Positions 15,546 through 25,391 of a stretch of 64,000 bases of DNA are shown in pieces. The position numbers and the translations under genes were made by a program. The notes under the pieces were generated by a model. It was given only the letters and a program-made list of their open reading frames with translations, did not search any database and had not been told where the DNA came from. The number at the start of each line of letters is the position of its first letter. The first letter of the stretch is position 1. The stretch is from Granulicella mallensis MP5ACTX8 (lineage in GTDB: Bacteria; Acidobacteriota; Terriglobia; Terriglobales; Acidobacteriaceae), in the NCBI RefSeq assembly GCF_000178955.2, contig NC_016631.1, positions 3,968,001 to 4,032,000 of the forward strand. Reading direction: 5' to 3'.

Positions 15546-17621
15546 CTACTCCTCCCGGCCTCCGACCTCATCAGGCGATTGAATGATGTGGCCAGTACCC
15601 GTCCGAACTTCGTTCACGATCCGTGCATCCGTGGAGTCCCGCTGAGGAGACACCGCCCCCGCACCGGCCAGCACTTCCCTGTATGCAGTAGCCGCAGAGG
15701 TGCTGGAGATCGCTGGCGCAGGAAAAGGTTCTGGAGCCGCAATGGTCTCTCGTGTGAAGTAAAACCCCGTCGCATGCCAGTTATCTTCCGTTGCCCGCGT
15801 GTTGCCCTCAAGAACGTTGCCAGTAAAGAAGAGAGAAGCTGGAGCAACGGACTCGATACCGTTCAAAAAGAGTTGAGGCTTCTGAGCAGTGGAGGTCCCA
15901 GGCTTGAGATAGTTGCCGACATAGTTGAGCCGGTCGAACTCTCCGTAGCCGGCGGTCTCGCCCCAGTCGTAGATCACGTTGTTGCGGAAGTCGGCGTCGA
16001 CAGCCCCCTGAAACCGTGGATTGCGGCCCAGGTTATGCGCGAACAGATTGTGATGCCAGCTCACACGGTTCCCACCCACGAGAGACGCAAACCCATGCTG
16101 GTCAAGGTTCAGGGCCTCGCTGAGGATGCACCACTGCACGGTAATGCGGTCGGCAAACTTGGTGGTGGAAAGGATCTTATTAGTCGACCAGCTGAGCGAA
16201 AGATGATCGGCAATCGCATTGGCGGCGCCTTCGGTGAAGTAGAGAGCGTACTCACCGTCACCGCTGCCGTATCGGACGCTCTCGTCCTCGCGACGCACAT
16301 CTTCGTCTCCGATTCGAATCCGGAACTGCCGGAAAATGACATCGTGGGTGTGGACCTCCAGCCCATGCCGTCGCAGGGTAATGCCCGGCGCAGGAGCCGA
16401 TGAAGCGTCGAAGGTCAGGTACGGACTTCCGATCACGATGGCGGACTGCAACGAAATCGTGCCGCTGACACGAAAGGACACAATCCTCGGACCGGAACTT
16501 TCAAGGGCCGCACGCAGACTGCCTGCTCCCGAATCATTGAGGTTCTCCACGTAAAGTGTCCGGCCGCCTCGTCCCCCTGGCGTGTAGGCCCCATAGCCTT
16601 CCGCCCCCGGAAAAGCTGAAACTCCAGTCGAAACCGTGAGCGGATAGATCGGATGCCCATACCATGAAGGCTCGGGCAGAGGACGAACCGGGAGAGTATG
16701 GCTGACAAGCGCGTCGGCTGCATAGACCGATTGGTTCCGAAGCACGACATCATGCCCGGAGCTTCCTCCTTTGTAAGTAAGCGTCCAGCGATACGTGCGG
16801 CCGGCATAGTCGGCGGCGATCTCTGCGCCTTCGGGAAGATCGCTGAAGGTGCCGCGAGTTGCGACGCGGCTGGCTACAAGAGTGATGTCGTCGCGCGGCG
16901 GGACGGCACTCAAAGAGACTCGCAGTCTGCAGTGACTCGTAGCATCGTGCTCGATACGCAATCCGCTGAAGCGGGACGATAGGGAGATCGGTGTCACCCC
17001 GTGCTCGTCGACCGTGTACGAAAGAGTGGCCTCCCCTGGCCTGCCGCTGGGATCGGCTTCAGCCTGGAGGGCCACGAACTCAAGCGCGCGAATGGCCGCT
17101 GCCTGTGAGCCTTCCACCGACAAGGTGGACTGCGAGCCGAGACCCTCCCCCACCGTGAGCGAGAGACCGATCAGCGTGCCGCCGCGGACCCGAAGGACGC
17201 TATGATTCATACGCTTGGAGGAGCCTGTCGCTCCTCCCACAAAGACATCCATCACACTTTCGAGGAGGCCGGAGTTCAGCGTAAATTCAGCGCTCCCGCC
17301 CGTGTATTCGCCAACGATGAGCGAATCCTGCCGGACGAGCAGATGGCCGCCATCCAGCGAAACACGGGCATGATCTCCAGGCTCGGTGCCGACATTAAGC
17401 CGGGCAACGGTGAAATCCCCGTCAGGAACGGTAACGGCACTCTCTCCGCCAACAGTGGCCTCCGTAAACACCGTAGGAAGTCCGTGGCTCCAATGGGCGG
17501 TCGAGGTCCAACGACCTGTTCCGGTCCACCTGCTCACCGGCGCTTGTGCATTGGCAAGCACCGGCATGACAGCGAGGGCCAGCAGAAGACACCGAAATAA
17601 AGGGACGCAGATCCGCGACAT
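15546..17621 (-). CDS. Exported pectate-lyase-like right-handed beta-helix protein
   Basis: 691 residues, secreted (signal peptide CLLLALAVMPVLANAQA). The N-terminal part (30-325) consists of short Gly-rich strands typical of autotransporter-like repeats. The C-terminal domain (from about 335) begins FPGAEGYGAYTPGGRGG, the hallmark of a polysaccharide lyase family 1-like group, followed by LRAALESSGPRIVSFRVSG, WSTNKILSTTKFADRITVQW, SWHHNLFAHNLGRNPRFQG and a C-terminal DSTDARIVNEVRTGTG. The likely job is cleavage of pectin-like or acidic polysaccharide; substrate cannot be told. ATG 17621 is used, though no strong ribosome site is seen. Confidence 0.85.
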   Translation of the reverse strand: MSRICVPLFRCLLLALAVMPVLANAQAPVSRWTGTGRWTSTAHWSHGLPTVFTEATVGGESAVTVPDGDFTVARLNVGTEPGDHARVSLDGGHLLVRQDSLIVGEYTGGSAEFTLNSGLLESVMDVFVGGATGSSKRMNHSVLRVRGGTLIGLSLTVGEGLGSQSTLSVEGSQAAAIRALEFVALQAEADPSGRPGEATLSYTVDEHGVTPISLSSRFSGLRIEHDATSHCRLRVSLSAVPPRDDITLVASRVATRGTFSDLPEGAEIAADYAGRTYRWTLTYKGGSSGHDVVLRNQSVYAADALVSHTLPVRPLPEPSWYGHPIYPLTVSTGVSAFPGAEGYGAYTPGGRGGRTLYVENLNDSGAGSLRAALESSGPRIVSFRVSGTISLQSAIVIGSPYLTFDASSAPAPGITLRRHGLEVHTHDVIFRQFRIRIGDEDVRREDESVRYGSGDGEYALYFTEGAANAIADHLSLSWSTNKILSTTKFADRITVQWCILSEALNLDQHGFASLVGGNRVSWHHNLFAHNLGRNPRFQGAVDADFRNNVIYDWGETAGYGEFDRLNYVGNYLKPGTSTAQKPQLFLNGIESVAPASLFFTGNVLEGNTRATEDNWHATGFYFTRETIAAPEPFPAPAISSTSAATAYREVLAGAGAVSPQRDSTDARIVNEVRTGTGHIIQSPDEVGGREE

Positions 17622-17786
17622 GGAAGGGTTTACGAGACAGGGCCATTGTAGTGTTCCCCTGTCGATGAGCGACAGGGCTCAGGGTCCTGAGCGTACTTAG
17701 CACTTCCGTTACAAAACAGACCGGAGACATGATTTACAGCGGAGCGCGACGGCGACAATTCCCCCGCATTGGGCAACGCACCACGC

Positions 17787-19013
17787 CTACGGAAACTCGA
17801 TCACGGCACCATCAAGCGGCATCGATTCCTGCAGTTGGACAGGATGCGGAGTCCATGCTGCGGACGGCGACAACACTACGTCCTCGCCCGCCGTCCCTTC
17901 ATTTGTGAAGCGAGCGAAGCGGAATGGGAGACCTTCGGACTCTTCAAAGGTGGGCCTGTTGCTCAGGTGGAAGTGCAGGTGTGGCGCAGCTGAATTTCCA
18001 GTGTCACCAAGGTGCGCGAGCACTTCTCCACGATGGACATGCTGCCCTGCGCGGACGCACAGGCTGCCAGGGCGAAGGTGCGCGTAATGTGCGAAGACGT
18101 CAGGCGCTATCTCCAGCACCACGAAGTTGCCATACAGCCCGCGGGCAGTCAGGTCACTCTCGTCTCCATGCTTGGACATTGGCTTGCCGTCTGGCTGACC
18201 GTCGCGTGCATCGCGCACTACGCCGTCCGCCACGGCCAGAACTTCGCTGTCGTAGCCGAACCAGTCAACATTCGCGGAGTCGTGAAGCTTGTCCGGGTCC
18301 ACTTCCAACGCGTGACCGCGTTCATTCAGACCAACGAAGTCGATGGCGTAACGCTGCGGGATCGTTACAACTCCGTTGAGAGCGAGAAGGCTGCCCCAGT
18401 GATGCGAGTGCGAATTGCCGGGGCCCTCGCTGACAAGCCAGTTACGCCCTCCGCGCAGCGGCGGCGCGATAGTGATGGCTGCTCGTTGAGGAAGCGCCAC
18501 GTTGACGCCCTGCAGTGTGCGCTTCACACCCTTCGCATCCTGAAAGCTCATGCGATGCCATAGGCTTGCGGGCGTCGCAGCCCCTTCGGGCAGCGTAATC
18601 CAGAGGAAGAACACCGTGCGACTGCCTGCGAGAAGCGTGACACCGTCCGGAGTCTCTTCAGGATGCGGCTTTGCGATATCAGCCAGTTCTTTTGCCTTGT
18701 AGGTAGCCAATGGCGTCGAAGAACTTTCAGAGAAGATGCTCAGTTCGCTCAAATGAAGTGGGCCGTTCGATGCGTAGAAATTCGTCACGTGCAATTCATA
18801 TTCCAAATGCATACGGCCATCGCTGCCGCGGACGGGTGTCGGCGCCATGGGCACGCGGGCCTCGACCGGGGCGCTGAATTGCTGGGCTACAGCGGAGCCG
18901 GATTCCATCCCTATACACAGGAGACACGCAAGGCCGGCATTTAAGATACTCCTTGTTCGTTTCTTTCGCACTCGCTTCCGCCTTCTCTGAACTTGTTTGT
19001 TACGTTGCGCCAT
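17787..19013 (-). CDS. M23-family (LytM-like) metallopeptidase, exported
   Basis: 408 residues. A very basic N-terminus (QRRRKRVRKKRTR) precedes a signal-like helix ILNAGLACLLCIGMESGSA. Residues 45-190 form a beta-rich N-terminal domain. The peptidase domain (about 215-375) shows SHSHHWG and RYAIDFVG for the first zinc ligands, DGVVRDARDG, FAHYAHLRPGSLCVRAGQ, GDTGNS and HLHFHLS, the second ligand site. Such enzymes usually cut peptidoglycan cross-links, but the long N-terminal part suggests another substrate is possible. It begins 10 bases after the end of the upstream hydrolase gene, so the two are probably co-transcribed. Confidence 0.88.
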   Translation of the reverse strand: MAQRNKQVQRRRKRVRKKRTRSILNAGLACLLCIGMESGSAVAQQFSAPVEARVPMAPTPVRGSDGRMHLEYELHVTNFYASNGPLHLSELSIFSESSSTPLATYKAKELADIAKPHPEETPDGVTLLAGSRTVFFLWITLPEGAATPASLWHRMSFQDAKGVKRTLQGVNVALPQRAAITIAPPLRGGRNWLVSEGPGNSHSHHWGSLLALNGVVTIPQRYAIDFVGLNERGHALEVDPDKLHDSANVDWFGYDSEVLAVADGVVRDARDGQPDGKPMSKHGDESDLTARGLYGNFVVLEIAPDVFAHYAHLRPGSLCVRAGQHVHRGEVLAHLGDTGNSAAPHLHFHLSNRPTFEESEGLPFRFARFTNEGTAGEDVVLSPSAAWTPHPVQLQESMPLDGAVIEFP

Positions 19014-19023
19014 TCGGCGGGTG

Positions 19024-20145
19024 CTAGACCTGCGCCTCTAGATAGCTGATGAAGTCAGGGTCAGCGTTCAACATCTTCAGGATAGGCAGAATCACTCGCG
19101 GTCCGTTCGCGCTGTTGGTAAAAAGGATCACTCCAGCGCGCGATCCGGTTTCGAAGAAGCCCAGGGTAAACACGCCCTCGTCGAGGCCTGTGTGCATCAG
19201 GAACGTCTTGCCATGCGTCTTGATGACTTCCCATCCGGCACCAAAGCCCACTTCATCCGGGCAAACTTTGGCCAGTTTTCCAACGCACATCTCTGCCTTG
19301 CGATCGGTCAGTACGCTGTCGCGCAAGTTGCGGATGGCCGGCGTTTCACCTTCGCCGTACATCAGGCTTTCGACAAAGCTCGCGTACTGCGTGGGCGTCG
19401 TGTAGACCAGATCGGCGGCGACGAATTGAGTGGCGATCTGGGGCTTCAACCACTGGCCATCTTTATCGGTGGGCTGCGCGATGTTGCCGTCCATCCAGAG
19501 ACGATGCGTGTAGGCGGTGTGAGTCATCCCCGCGGGATTGAAGATGAGGGTCTGAGCAAGGCTCTCGAAGGATTCGTCCGTCTTCTTTTCGGCAAAACGC
19601 GCTACATACTGATAGCCCTCGCCGGAGTACCCGAACGCTTTGCCGGGATCTTGCGTGAAGGCCAGCTTGCCATTCGTCTCGCGTCTCCAGTTGGCAAAGC
19701 CGGTCTGATGGTCGAGCGCCATCCGGGGCGTCAGCAGCTTTGCTCTAGGATCATCGGCAACATCCGGGTCCACCCAATACTTGTACATAGGCTCGTCAAG
19801 AGAGAGACGGCCTTTCGAAGCGAGGCGCAAGAGAACTTCCGCCGAGATGGGCTTCGACATGGAGGCGATGTTGTAGAACGTGGCGGTGCTCGTGGCTACT
19901 CCGGAGCTCTGCTCTCCGTAAGCTTCGGCAAGAGTCGTCTTCCCTCCCACGATCTGTGCGAAGGAGACGCTCGCTACGTGCTCACGCTGCAACAATGCGG
20001 GAATCGTTTGCTTTCGATCAGAGGATGACGTCTGCGCCGACGTCTGAAAGCCTTGAAAGACAAGGGACGTGACGAAAATTGGAATCAGAAATGTACGGAC
20101 GCGCAGGCGGTAAGCCACGATAAGAAAAGCTCCTCTGTTCTGCAT
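19024..20145 (-). CDS. Beta-lactamase-fold serine hydrolase, exported
   Basis: 373 residues from ATG 20145, chosen because the signal peptide (RVRTFLIPIFVTSLVFQG) then lies near the N-terminus; a TTG start 18 codons earlier is possible. The penicillin-binding/class C fold is indicated by SMSK (SxxK nucleophile), YSG at the second motif where YxN is usual, and HTG near the C-terminus. Typical relatives are esterases, D-aminopeptidases or peptidoglycan hydrolases. It is followed at 10 bases by the M23 peptidase gene, which hints at a shared cell-wall role, but that is inference. Confidence 0.85.
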   Translation of the reverse strand: MQNRGAFLIVAYRLRVRTFLIPIFVTSLVFQGFQTSAQTSSSDRKQTIPALLQREHVASVSFAQIVGGKTTLAEAYGEQSSGVATSTATFYNIASMSKPISAEVLLRLASKGRLSLDEPMYKYWVDPDVADDPRAKLLTPRMALDHQTGFANWRRETNGKLAFTQDPGKAFGYSGEGYQYVARFAEKKTDESFESLAQTLIFNPAGMTHTAYTHRLWMDGNIAQPTDKDGQWLKPQIATQFVAADLVYTTPTQYASFVESLMYGEGETPAIRNLRDSVLTDRKAEMCVGKLAKVCPDEVGFGAGWEVIKTHGKTFLMHTGLDEGVFTLGFFETGSRAGVILFTNSANGPRVILPILKMLNADPDFISYLEAQV

Positions 20146-20910
20146 GAGCAGTGATGCTAAGTACGTATGGCTGCGGGGTTTGTTCCCGGAAAACTGCAAG
20201 CGAGCCGATTGGCCCTCTTAAGCGCGCTTCTCGTCAGTAATAAGTCTCGATGAGTGCATCATCGCAAATCCACTCATTGACCAGCGATGAGAACCGATGA
20301 GCATCTCTTGTCGGGTGCCGCACCTTGCAGTGGGGTGACGGCATATCGTTTTATCCAGCATTGCCGCGCGAAATGCAGGCCATGTAAAGGACAGAGCGTG
20401 GAAAGAATGGAAAGCCATGAATCCGGCTTCCCGCCCTTCCCACACTCTTTGGAAATCCCTACGCCCTCGACGACTGGATGTATGTCTTCTCATACCCACT
20501 CAGCTGGAACCATCGGCACCACAAGGGGGTTGTAACGGATGTCTCAGGTCCACAACGTAACGCCTGTCCCGCTACACTCAGTCCAGAAGACTTTGGGTTC
20601 TGAGCCCTGAACTCTGGGCCCTATGCCCGCTAATCCCTATATTCCCTGAGCCCTAACCCCTGGTTTGCGACCCTTTTCCCACAGGCGCGTCCAATCTCTA
20701 TCCCTGAATCTTCGCCGGGGCTTCGTTTTCACGGTCCGGCGCGGATACACTAGGAGGCAACTCGCTGGCGGCCATAACGGCAGTCAGTCCTCTCCGCCGC
20801 AAAAGACCGCGGTGGTGGCCACGGTAATCGTCATTCGCAGACCGCGTCCTTGTTTCTGGTCCTGGTAGTTTTCAGCTCCATACGCGGGGGCGGCGGTTCG
20901 AAGGGGGAGC
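20146..20910. other. 765-bp non-coding stretch before clpC
   Basis: No reading frame here has a ribosome site, family motif or consistent codon use. The segment 20588-20665 is a CT-rich run of CCCTGAGCCCTAACCCCTG-like units related to 7853-7925. The rest probably carries the divergent promoters of the hydrolase and clpC; I cannot point to them. Confidence 0.5.
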
Positions 20911-23388
20911 ATGTTCGAACGCTACACAGAAAAGGCGCGGCGCGTTATCTTCTTCGCGCGCTACGAAGCGAGCCAGTTCGGCTCGCCCTACATTGAAACC
21001 GAACATCTCTTGCTGGGTTTGCTGCGCGAAGACAAGGCGCTCACCAATCGCTTTCTGCGCTCGCACGCCTCAGTAGAATCCATTCGCAAACAGATTGAGC
21101 AGCACACCACCGTACGCGAGAAGGTCAGCACGTCCGTCGACCTGCCTCTCTCCAACGAGTGCAAGCGCGTGCTTGCCTACGCGGCCGAGGAGGCCGAGCG
21201 TCTTTCGCACAAGCACATCGGCACAGAGCATCTTCTGCTGGGCTTGCTGCGTGAAGAAAAGTGCTTTGCAGCAGAGATCCTCACCGAGCGCGGCCTGCGC
21301 CTCCCCACCATTCGCGAGGAGTTGCAGCGCACCACGCAGGAGAAGCCCGCGCAGCAAAGCGGCGGCTCCAAGCAGCGCGGCGGTCAACAGGAGCAGTCTC
21401 TGCTCGCCGAATTCTCACGCGACCTGACCCAGGCCGCAGCCGATCAGCAGCTCGATCCGCTGGTGGGCCGCGACTTTGAAGTCGAGCGCGTGATCCAGAT
21501 CCTCTGCCGCCGCACGAAAAACAACCCCGTGCTCATCGGCGAGCCTGGTGTCGGCAAGACCGCCATCGTCGAGGGCCTCGCGCAGAAGATCGCCGACGGC
21601 GAAGTTCCGAGCTTCCTCGCCGACAAGCGCGTCCTCTCGCTCGATCTATCGTTGATCGTCGCGGGCACCAAGTACCGCGGCCAGTTCGAAGAGCGCCTGA
21701 AGACCATCATGAAAGAGCTGATGGAGAATCAAAACTCCATCGTCTTCATCGATGAGTTGCACACGCTCGTCGGCGCTGGCTCGGCCGAGGGTTCGCTCGA
21801 CGCCGCAAACATCCTCAAGCCCGCGCTCAGCCGTGGCGAGATCCAGTGCATCGGAGCCACCACCCCGGCGGAGTATCGCAAGTCCATCGAGAAAGATCGC
21901 TCGCTCGAACGCCGGTTCCAGGCCGTCAAGGTCCCGCCGCCGAACGAAGAAGATGCGATCAAGATCATCATGGGCATCCGTGAGAAGTACGAGAAGTTCC
22001 ACGCCGTCAGCTACACCGACGACGCGATCACCTTCTCCGTCTCGCACTCCAACCGCTACATCCCCGACCGGTTCCTGCCGGACAAGGCGATCGATCTCAT
22101 CGACGAAGCCGGTGCCCGCGTGAAGCTGCGCCAGACCACGCTTCCCGAAGAGCTCACCGAGGTCCAGAAGCGCATCAAGTTCATCGTGCACCGCATGGAG
22201 AACGCCATCGCGAACCACGAGTTCGAGAAGGCACGCTTCTACTCCGACGAGGAGCGCAAGGAGCGCGAGAACCTTCGCGTGCTGCGCGACAAGTATCACC
22301 TCGACGAGAACTCCGCCGGCATAGTCACACGTGAGGACATCGAAGACGTTGTCTCGCGCTGGACGGGCGTTCCGATCACCTCGATCAAGGAAGAAGAGAC
22401 CCAGAAGCTGCTCCGCGTGGAAGAAGAGCTGCACAAGCGCGTCATCGCCCAGGACAAGGCCATCAGCGCCCTGGCCCGTGCGATCCGCCGCTCCCGTGCC
22501 GGTCTCAAAAATCCCGCTCGCCCCATCGGCTCGTTCCTGTTCCTCGGACCGACCGGCGTCGGCAAGACCGAAGTCGCGCGCACCCTGGCGCAGTTCCTCT
22601 TCGGTTCGGAGAAGTCGCTGATCCGCTTCGATATGTCGGAGTTCATGGAGAAGCACTCGGTCTCCAAGCTCATCGGCTCGCCTCCGGGCTACGTCGGATA
22701 CGAGGAGGGCGGCCAGCTCACCGAGCGGGTCAAGCGCTCCCCCTACTCCGTCGTGCTGCTCGACGAGGTCGAAAAGGCTCATCCGGACGTCTTCAACCTG
22801 CTCCTGCAGGTCTTTGAAGACGGCCAGTTGACCGATGGCCTGGGCAACACCGTCGACTTCAAGAACACGATTATCGTCATGACCTCGAACATCGGAGCCA
22901 AGCACCTCATGAAGCGCGAGGGCCTGGGCTTCCAGTCGAGCAAGGACGAGATTGTGCTCGAGAAGATGCAGGAGATGGTGATGAGCGAGGTGAAGAGAAC
23001 CTTCAACCCCGAGTTCCTGAACCGTCTCGATGAGGTCATCGTCTTTACGTCGCTGTCCGACTCCGACCTCATGCAGATCCTGGAGCTGCTGGTGCAGAGC
23101 CTCAACAGCAACCTGGTGCACAAGGCCATCACCATCTCGGTACAGGACGACGCCAAGCGCTGGATCCTGGACAAGACGCTGGTCGACCGCAGCTACGGTG
23201 CACGTCCGCTGCGCCGGGCGCTGCAACGTTACATCGAAGATCCTCTCTCCGAGGCGCTGATCGCCGGCCTGATCGCCGAACGGCCAGCCTTCCTGGAGGT
23301 CTACCTCGAGAACAACCAGCTTCACTATCGTCCGGTCGCCGCCGACGGCGAAGAGAAGGCAGCCGGCATGGCTCTCACGACCGTCTAA
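20911..23388 (+). CDS. clpC: ClpC-type AAA+ unfoldase
   Basis: 825-residue Hsp100 that unfolds substrates for ClpP. The Clp_N repeats (1-145) contain two [10 protein letters not shown] motifs. NBD1 has Walker A GEPGVGKT at 210-217 and [18 protein letters not shown] segment ([20 protein letters not shown]) lies in the middle domain, diagnostic of ClpC rather than ClpB. NBD2 has GPTGVGKT, the GYVGYEEGG pore loop and [14 protein letters not shown]. The LGF loop ([12 protein letters not shown]) is the ClpP-docking site, so partnership with the ClpP gene 5 kb downstream is expected. ATG 20911 follows GGGGGAG. No ctsR/mcsAB neighbours are present, so regulation differs from Bacillus. Confidence 0.97.
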   Translation: MFERYTEKARRVIFFARYEASQFGSPYIETEHLLLGLLREDKALTNRFLRSHASVESIRKQIEQHTTVREKVSTSVDLPLSNECKRVLAYAAEEAERLSHKHIGTEHLLLGLLREEKCFAAEILTERGLRLPTIREELQRTTQEKPAQQSGGSKQRGGQQEQSLLAEFSRDLTQAAADQQLDPLVGRDFEVERVIQILCRRTKNNPVLIGEPGVGKTAIVEGLAQKIADGEVPSFLADKRVLSLDLSLIVAGTKYRGQFEERLKTIMKELMENQNSIVFIDELHTLVGAGSAEGSLDAANILKPALSRGEIQCIGATTPAEYRKSIEKDRSLERRFQAVKVPPPNEEDAIKIIMGIREKYEKFHAVSYTDDAITFSVSHSNRYIPDRFLPDKAIDLIDEAGARVKLRQTTLPEELTEVQKRIKFIVHRMENAIANHEFEKARFYSDEERKERENLRVLRDKYHLDENSAGIVTREDIEDVVSRWTGVPITSIKEEETQKLLRVEEELHKRVIAQDKAISALARAIRRSRAGLKNPARPIGSFLFLGPTGVGKTEVARTLAQFLFGSEKSLIRFDMSEFMEKHSVSKLIGSPPGYVGYEEGGQLTERVKRSPYSVVLLDEVEKAHPDVFNLLLQVFEDGQLTDGLGNTVDFKNTIIVMTSNIGAKHLMKREGLGFQSSKDEIVLEKMQEMVMSEVKRTFNPEFLNRLDEVIVFTSLSDSDLMQILELLVQSLNSNLVHKAITISVQDDAKRWILDKTLVDRSYGARPLRRALQRYIEDPLSEALIAGLIAERPAFLEVYLENNQLHYRPVAADGEEKAAGMALTTV

Positions 23389-23405
23389 CCGTAATCATTT
23401 TCTTG

Positions 23406-23447
23406 AAAACAATACGCTCCTGCCTGACAGCAGGAGCGTATTGTTTT
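23406..23447 (+). terminator. Terminator of clpC
   Basis: Perfect 18-bp stem (23406-23423 with 23430-23447) and a 6-nt loop, with the T-rich side of the stem (TTGTTTT) at its 3' end, 17 bases after the clpC stop. Confidence 0.88.
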
Positions 23448-23467
23448 ACAGGAGGTGATTTACCAAG

Positions 23468-23982
23468 ATGGATCGACGTGAATTTGCGGCACTTCTCCCC
23501 ACTTTGCTCGCCGTTGGGGCCCTGCTTCCCGAAGCGGCCACCGCTCAAACCGGCACCATGGACCACCCAGTCATGGAACCCCCACCCCAGGCCCCACCAA
23601 TGGCAATAAGCCCAAGGGAGTTCTTCCGGAGCTTATCTCCGGCGTCTACACTCCGGGCAAATCCTACGGCTCACAACCCAAGCGCACCTCCCAGCGATAC
23701 CTCGCCGGAATGCTCAAAGCGGGCAACATCCAGATCGAGATGCACGAGACCCATCAGGAGGTCGGCGCTCTGCACGAGCCCACCGACAAGCATCTGCACA
23801 ACGAGATCTGGCTGGTCAGAGAAGGTGTCTGCGAACTCACCACCAATGGCGTTACACGCCGCATGGAAGCAGGAGATATTGGCCTCTGCTGCGCCGGCGA
23901 TCTGCACTACGTGCGCAACGCCGGCGACACTCCCTGCACCTATTTCGTCGTCACGATCGGCCCACCCGAACAATACAGTTAG
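23468..23982 (+). pseudogene. Tat-exported cupin protein, frameshifted
   Basis: A gene split across two frames. The N-terminal frame starts at ATG 23468 behind GGAGG and encodes a Tat-like signal peptide (MDRREFAALLPTLLAVGALL). The cupin is read in the -1 frame from about 23580 to 23982: KPKGVLPELISGVYTPGKSY, then HETHQEVGALHEPTDKHLHN with the metal-binding His cluster, ITTNG-like turn, EAGDIGLCCAGDLHYVRNAG. The switch falls at a run of five C (23579-23583) next to another CCCC. An indel, sequencing error or slippage could explain it. Without the shift neither half is a full protein. Related cupins bind a metal; the reaction is unknown. Confidence 0.75.
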
Positions 23983-23990
23983 AACAACTA

Positions 23991-24036
23991 AAAGCCCCAT
24001 CTCACCATGCGTAGAACGCGTAGTGAGATGGGGTTT
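23991..24036. terminator. Bidirectional terminator between cupin and ytxH genes
   Basis: Arms AAAGCCCCATCTCAC (23991-24005) and GTGAGATGGGGTTT (24023-24036) pair with one G-T. The plus side ends in TTTCTTG and the minus side in TTTTAGTT, so it can serve both convergent genes. Confidence 0.8.
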
Positions 24037-24059
24037 CTTGATTTATCCGTAGATCTGCT

Positions 24060-24356
24060 TCAGACCAGCTTCTGAACCGACTTCGCGGCCTTGGACGCAG
24101 CCCCGCTGGCTGCATCTAGCGCATCGTCAAACTGATCTTTGCTGCGTTCGATCAGCTTCTGAGCCTCACGGCTCAGATACTCGGCCTGATCCCTGAGGTA
24201 ATCGCCGGCCTCTTCCAACGCCTCTCCGGCGTCTTCAATCCCGCGCTTCAGCTTCTTGCGTGTCTGCGCTCCCGATTGCGGAGCGTAGAGCAACGCGGCA
24301 ACACCCCCAGCCAGGGCTCCGAATCCTAGCGCGATCCAAAATTCCTTATTACGCAT
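24060..24356 (-). CDS. YtxH-domain small membrane protein
   Basis: 98 residues. The opening FWIALGFGALAGGVAALLYAPQSGAQTRKKL is a glycine-rich membrane helix followed by the LLYAPxSG-TRKK box that defines YtxH. The rest is a long amphipathic helix rich in Ala, Asp and Lys (coiled-coil or LEA-like). YtxH proteins are general-stress induced in Bacillus; the role here is unknown. A GGAGG site precedes the ATG. It is monocistronic, convergent with the cupin gene. Confidence 0.88.
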   Translation of the reverse strand: MRNKEFWIALGFGALAGGVAALLYAPQSGAQTRKKLKRGIEDAGEALEEAGDYLRDQAEYLSREAQKLIERSKDQFDDALDAASGAASKAAKSVQKLV

Positions 24357-24454
24357 GGCATACCTCCGTTTGGTCTAACTCACTAACTCAGCAGGTGAGA
24401 TTCAAGCCTATCGCAACAGGTTGGTCACTCCCGTTATTTTCTGAAAATACCGGC

Positions 24455-25252
24455 TCAAACGAGACCGGCGATCTCCATCGCTTTCACAAAGACTCGCGCA
24501 AACATCACCCTGTCCAATCGACCGGTGTTCGTGTTCCGCAAGGAAGGATGATAGCTGCCCAGCAGCGTAACTCCGTGGGGCAGAAGATACTCCGCCCCGT
24601 GCCCGAAGACATAGGCAGACCTGCGTTCGATCACGCCGCTGGCCACCAGATGCGCTAAATAGCCATCCCAGGCGATCTTCCCGAGGCACACCACCACGCG
24701 CACTCCCGGCAAGGCTTCGATCTCAGCCGTCAGGTGTCCGGAGCAGTTCCGTATCTCTTCCGGCTTCGGCTTATCCCCCGGTGGAGCGCACCGAACGACA
24801 GAGCTGATCCAGAGATTGCGAAGTTTCAAGCCATCTTCACGTGCGACAGCCTTTGGCTTGGTCGCCAAGCCCAGCTCATGGAGCACCGGATACATGAAGT
24901 CGCCGGAACCATCCCCCGTAAACGGCCTTCCGGTCCGATTGGCTCCGTGCGCTCCCGGAGCCAGACCCATGACATGAATCCTGGCCTTCGGGTCGCCAAA
25001 GCCAGGAACGGGCCGCGCCCAATAGACCTCATCCCGATAGGCTTTGCGCCGTGTCTCGCCGATACCGCGGCAGTACTCACGCAGGCGCGTACAGCGTTCA
25101 CAAGTGGTGATTGCTTCGTGTAACTCCTGCAATACCAGCAATTTCTTCGAAGAGCGTGTACTCTTCCCTTGATTGATTTTTGACTGTTTGTCCAAAAGCT
25201 TCACGTTGGCCGATGATAGAGCAGTTCGCCTCCTGGTGCACCCCGAAGACAT
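24455..25252 (-). CDS. Family 5 (UdgB) uracil-DNA glycosylase
   Basis: Removes uracil and other deaminated bases from DNA. The family 5 motif GLAPGAHGANRTGRPFTGD replaces the Asp/Asn of other UDG families by Ala, and the C-terminal GSYHPSLRNTNTGR carries the catalytic His. Four cysteines for an iron-sulfur cluster are visible: CERC and C(65 region) near the N-terminus, then CAPPG and C in RNCSGHL. The start is uncertain. ATG 25252 is used, but it lies in a segment without homology; a TTG about 25294 or a GTG at 25204 are alternatives. Length of the conserved part, about 230 residues, fits the family. Confidence 0.88.
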   Translation of the reverse strand: MSSGCTRRRTALSSANVKLLDKQSKINQGKSTRSSKKLLVLQELHEAITTCERCTRLREYCRGIGETRRKAYRDEVYWARPVPGFGDPKARIHVMGLAPGAHGANRTGRPFTGDGSGDFMYPVLHELGLATKPKAVAREDGLKLRNLWISSVVRCAPPGDKPKPEEIRNCSGHLTAEIEALPGVRVVVCLGKIAWDGYLAHLVASGVIERRSAYVFGHGAEYLLPHGVTLLGSYHPSLRNTNTGRLDRVMFARVFVKAMEIAGLV

Positions 25253-25391
25253 CGGAGAGAATAGCTCTACGTCAGGATTTCCATTTGCATCCAACCATCA
25301 GATCCTGATGGCGTCTCTTCCATAGAGTCACCATCAGGCATTTGCTCGTACAGCGGGGCCGGGCAAAGCCGGTCCAAGAGAGATTTGCTCC

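Noticed and set aside
20218..20535. Short frames on both strands between the serine hydrolase and clpC
   Set aside because: No ribosome site, no motif, Cys/His/Arg-rich composition unlike neighbours.
21646..23325. Open frame of 559 codons on the minus strand
   Set aside because: Shadow of clpC; composition is Val/Asp/Leu/Gln-rich with no motif.
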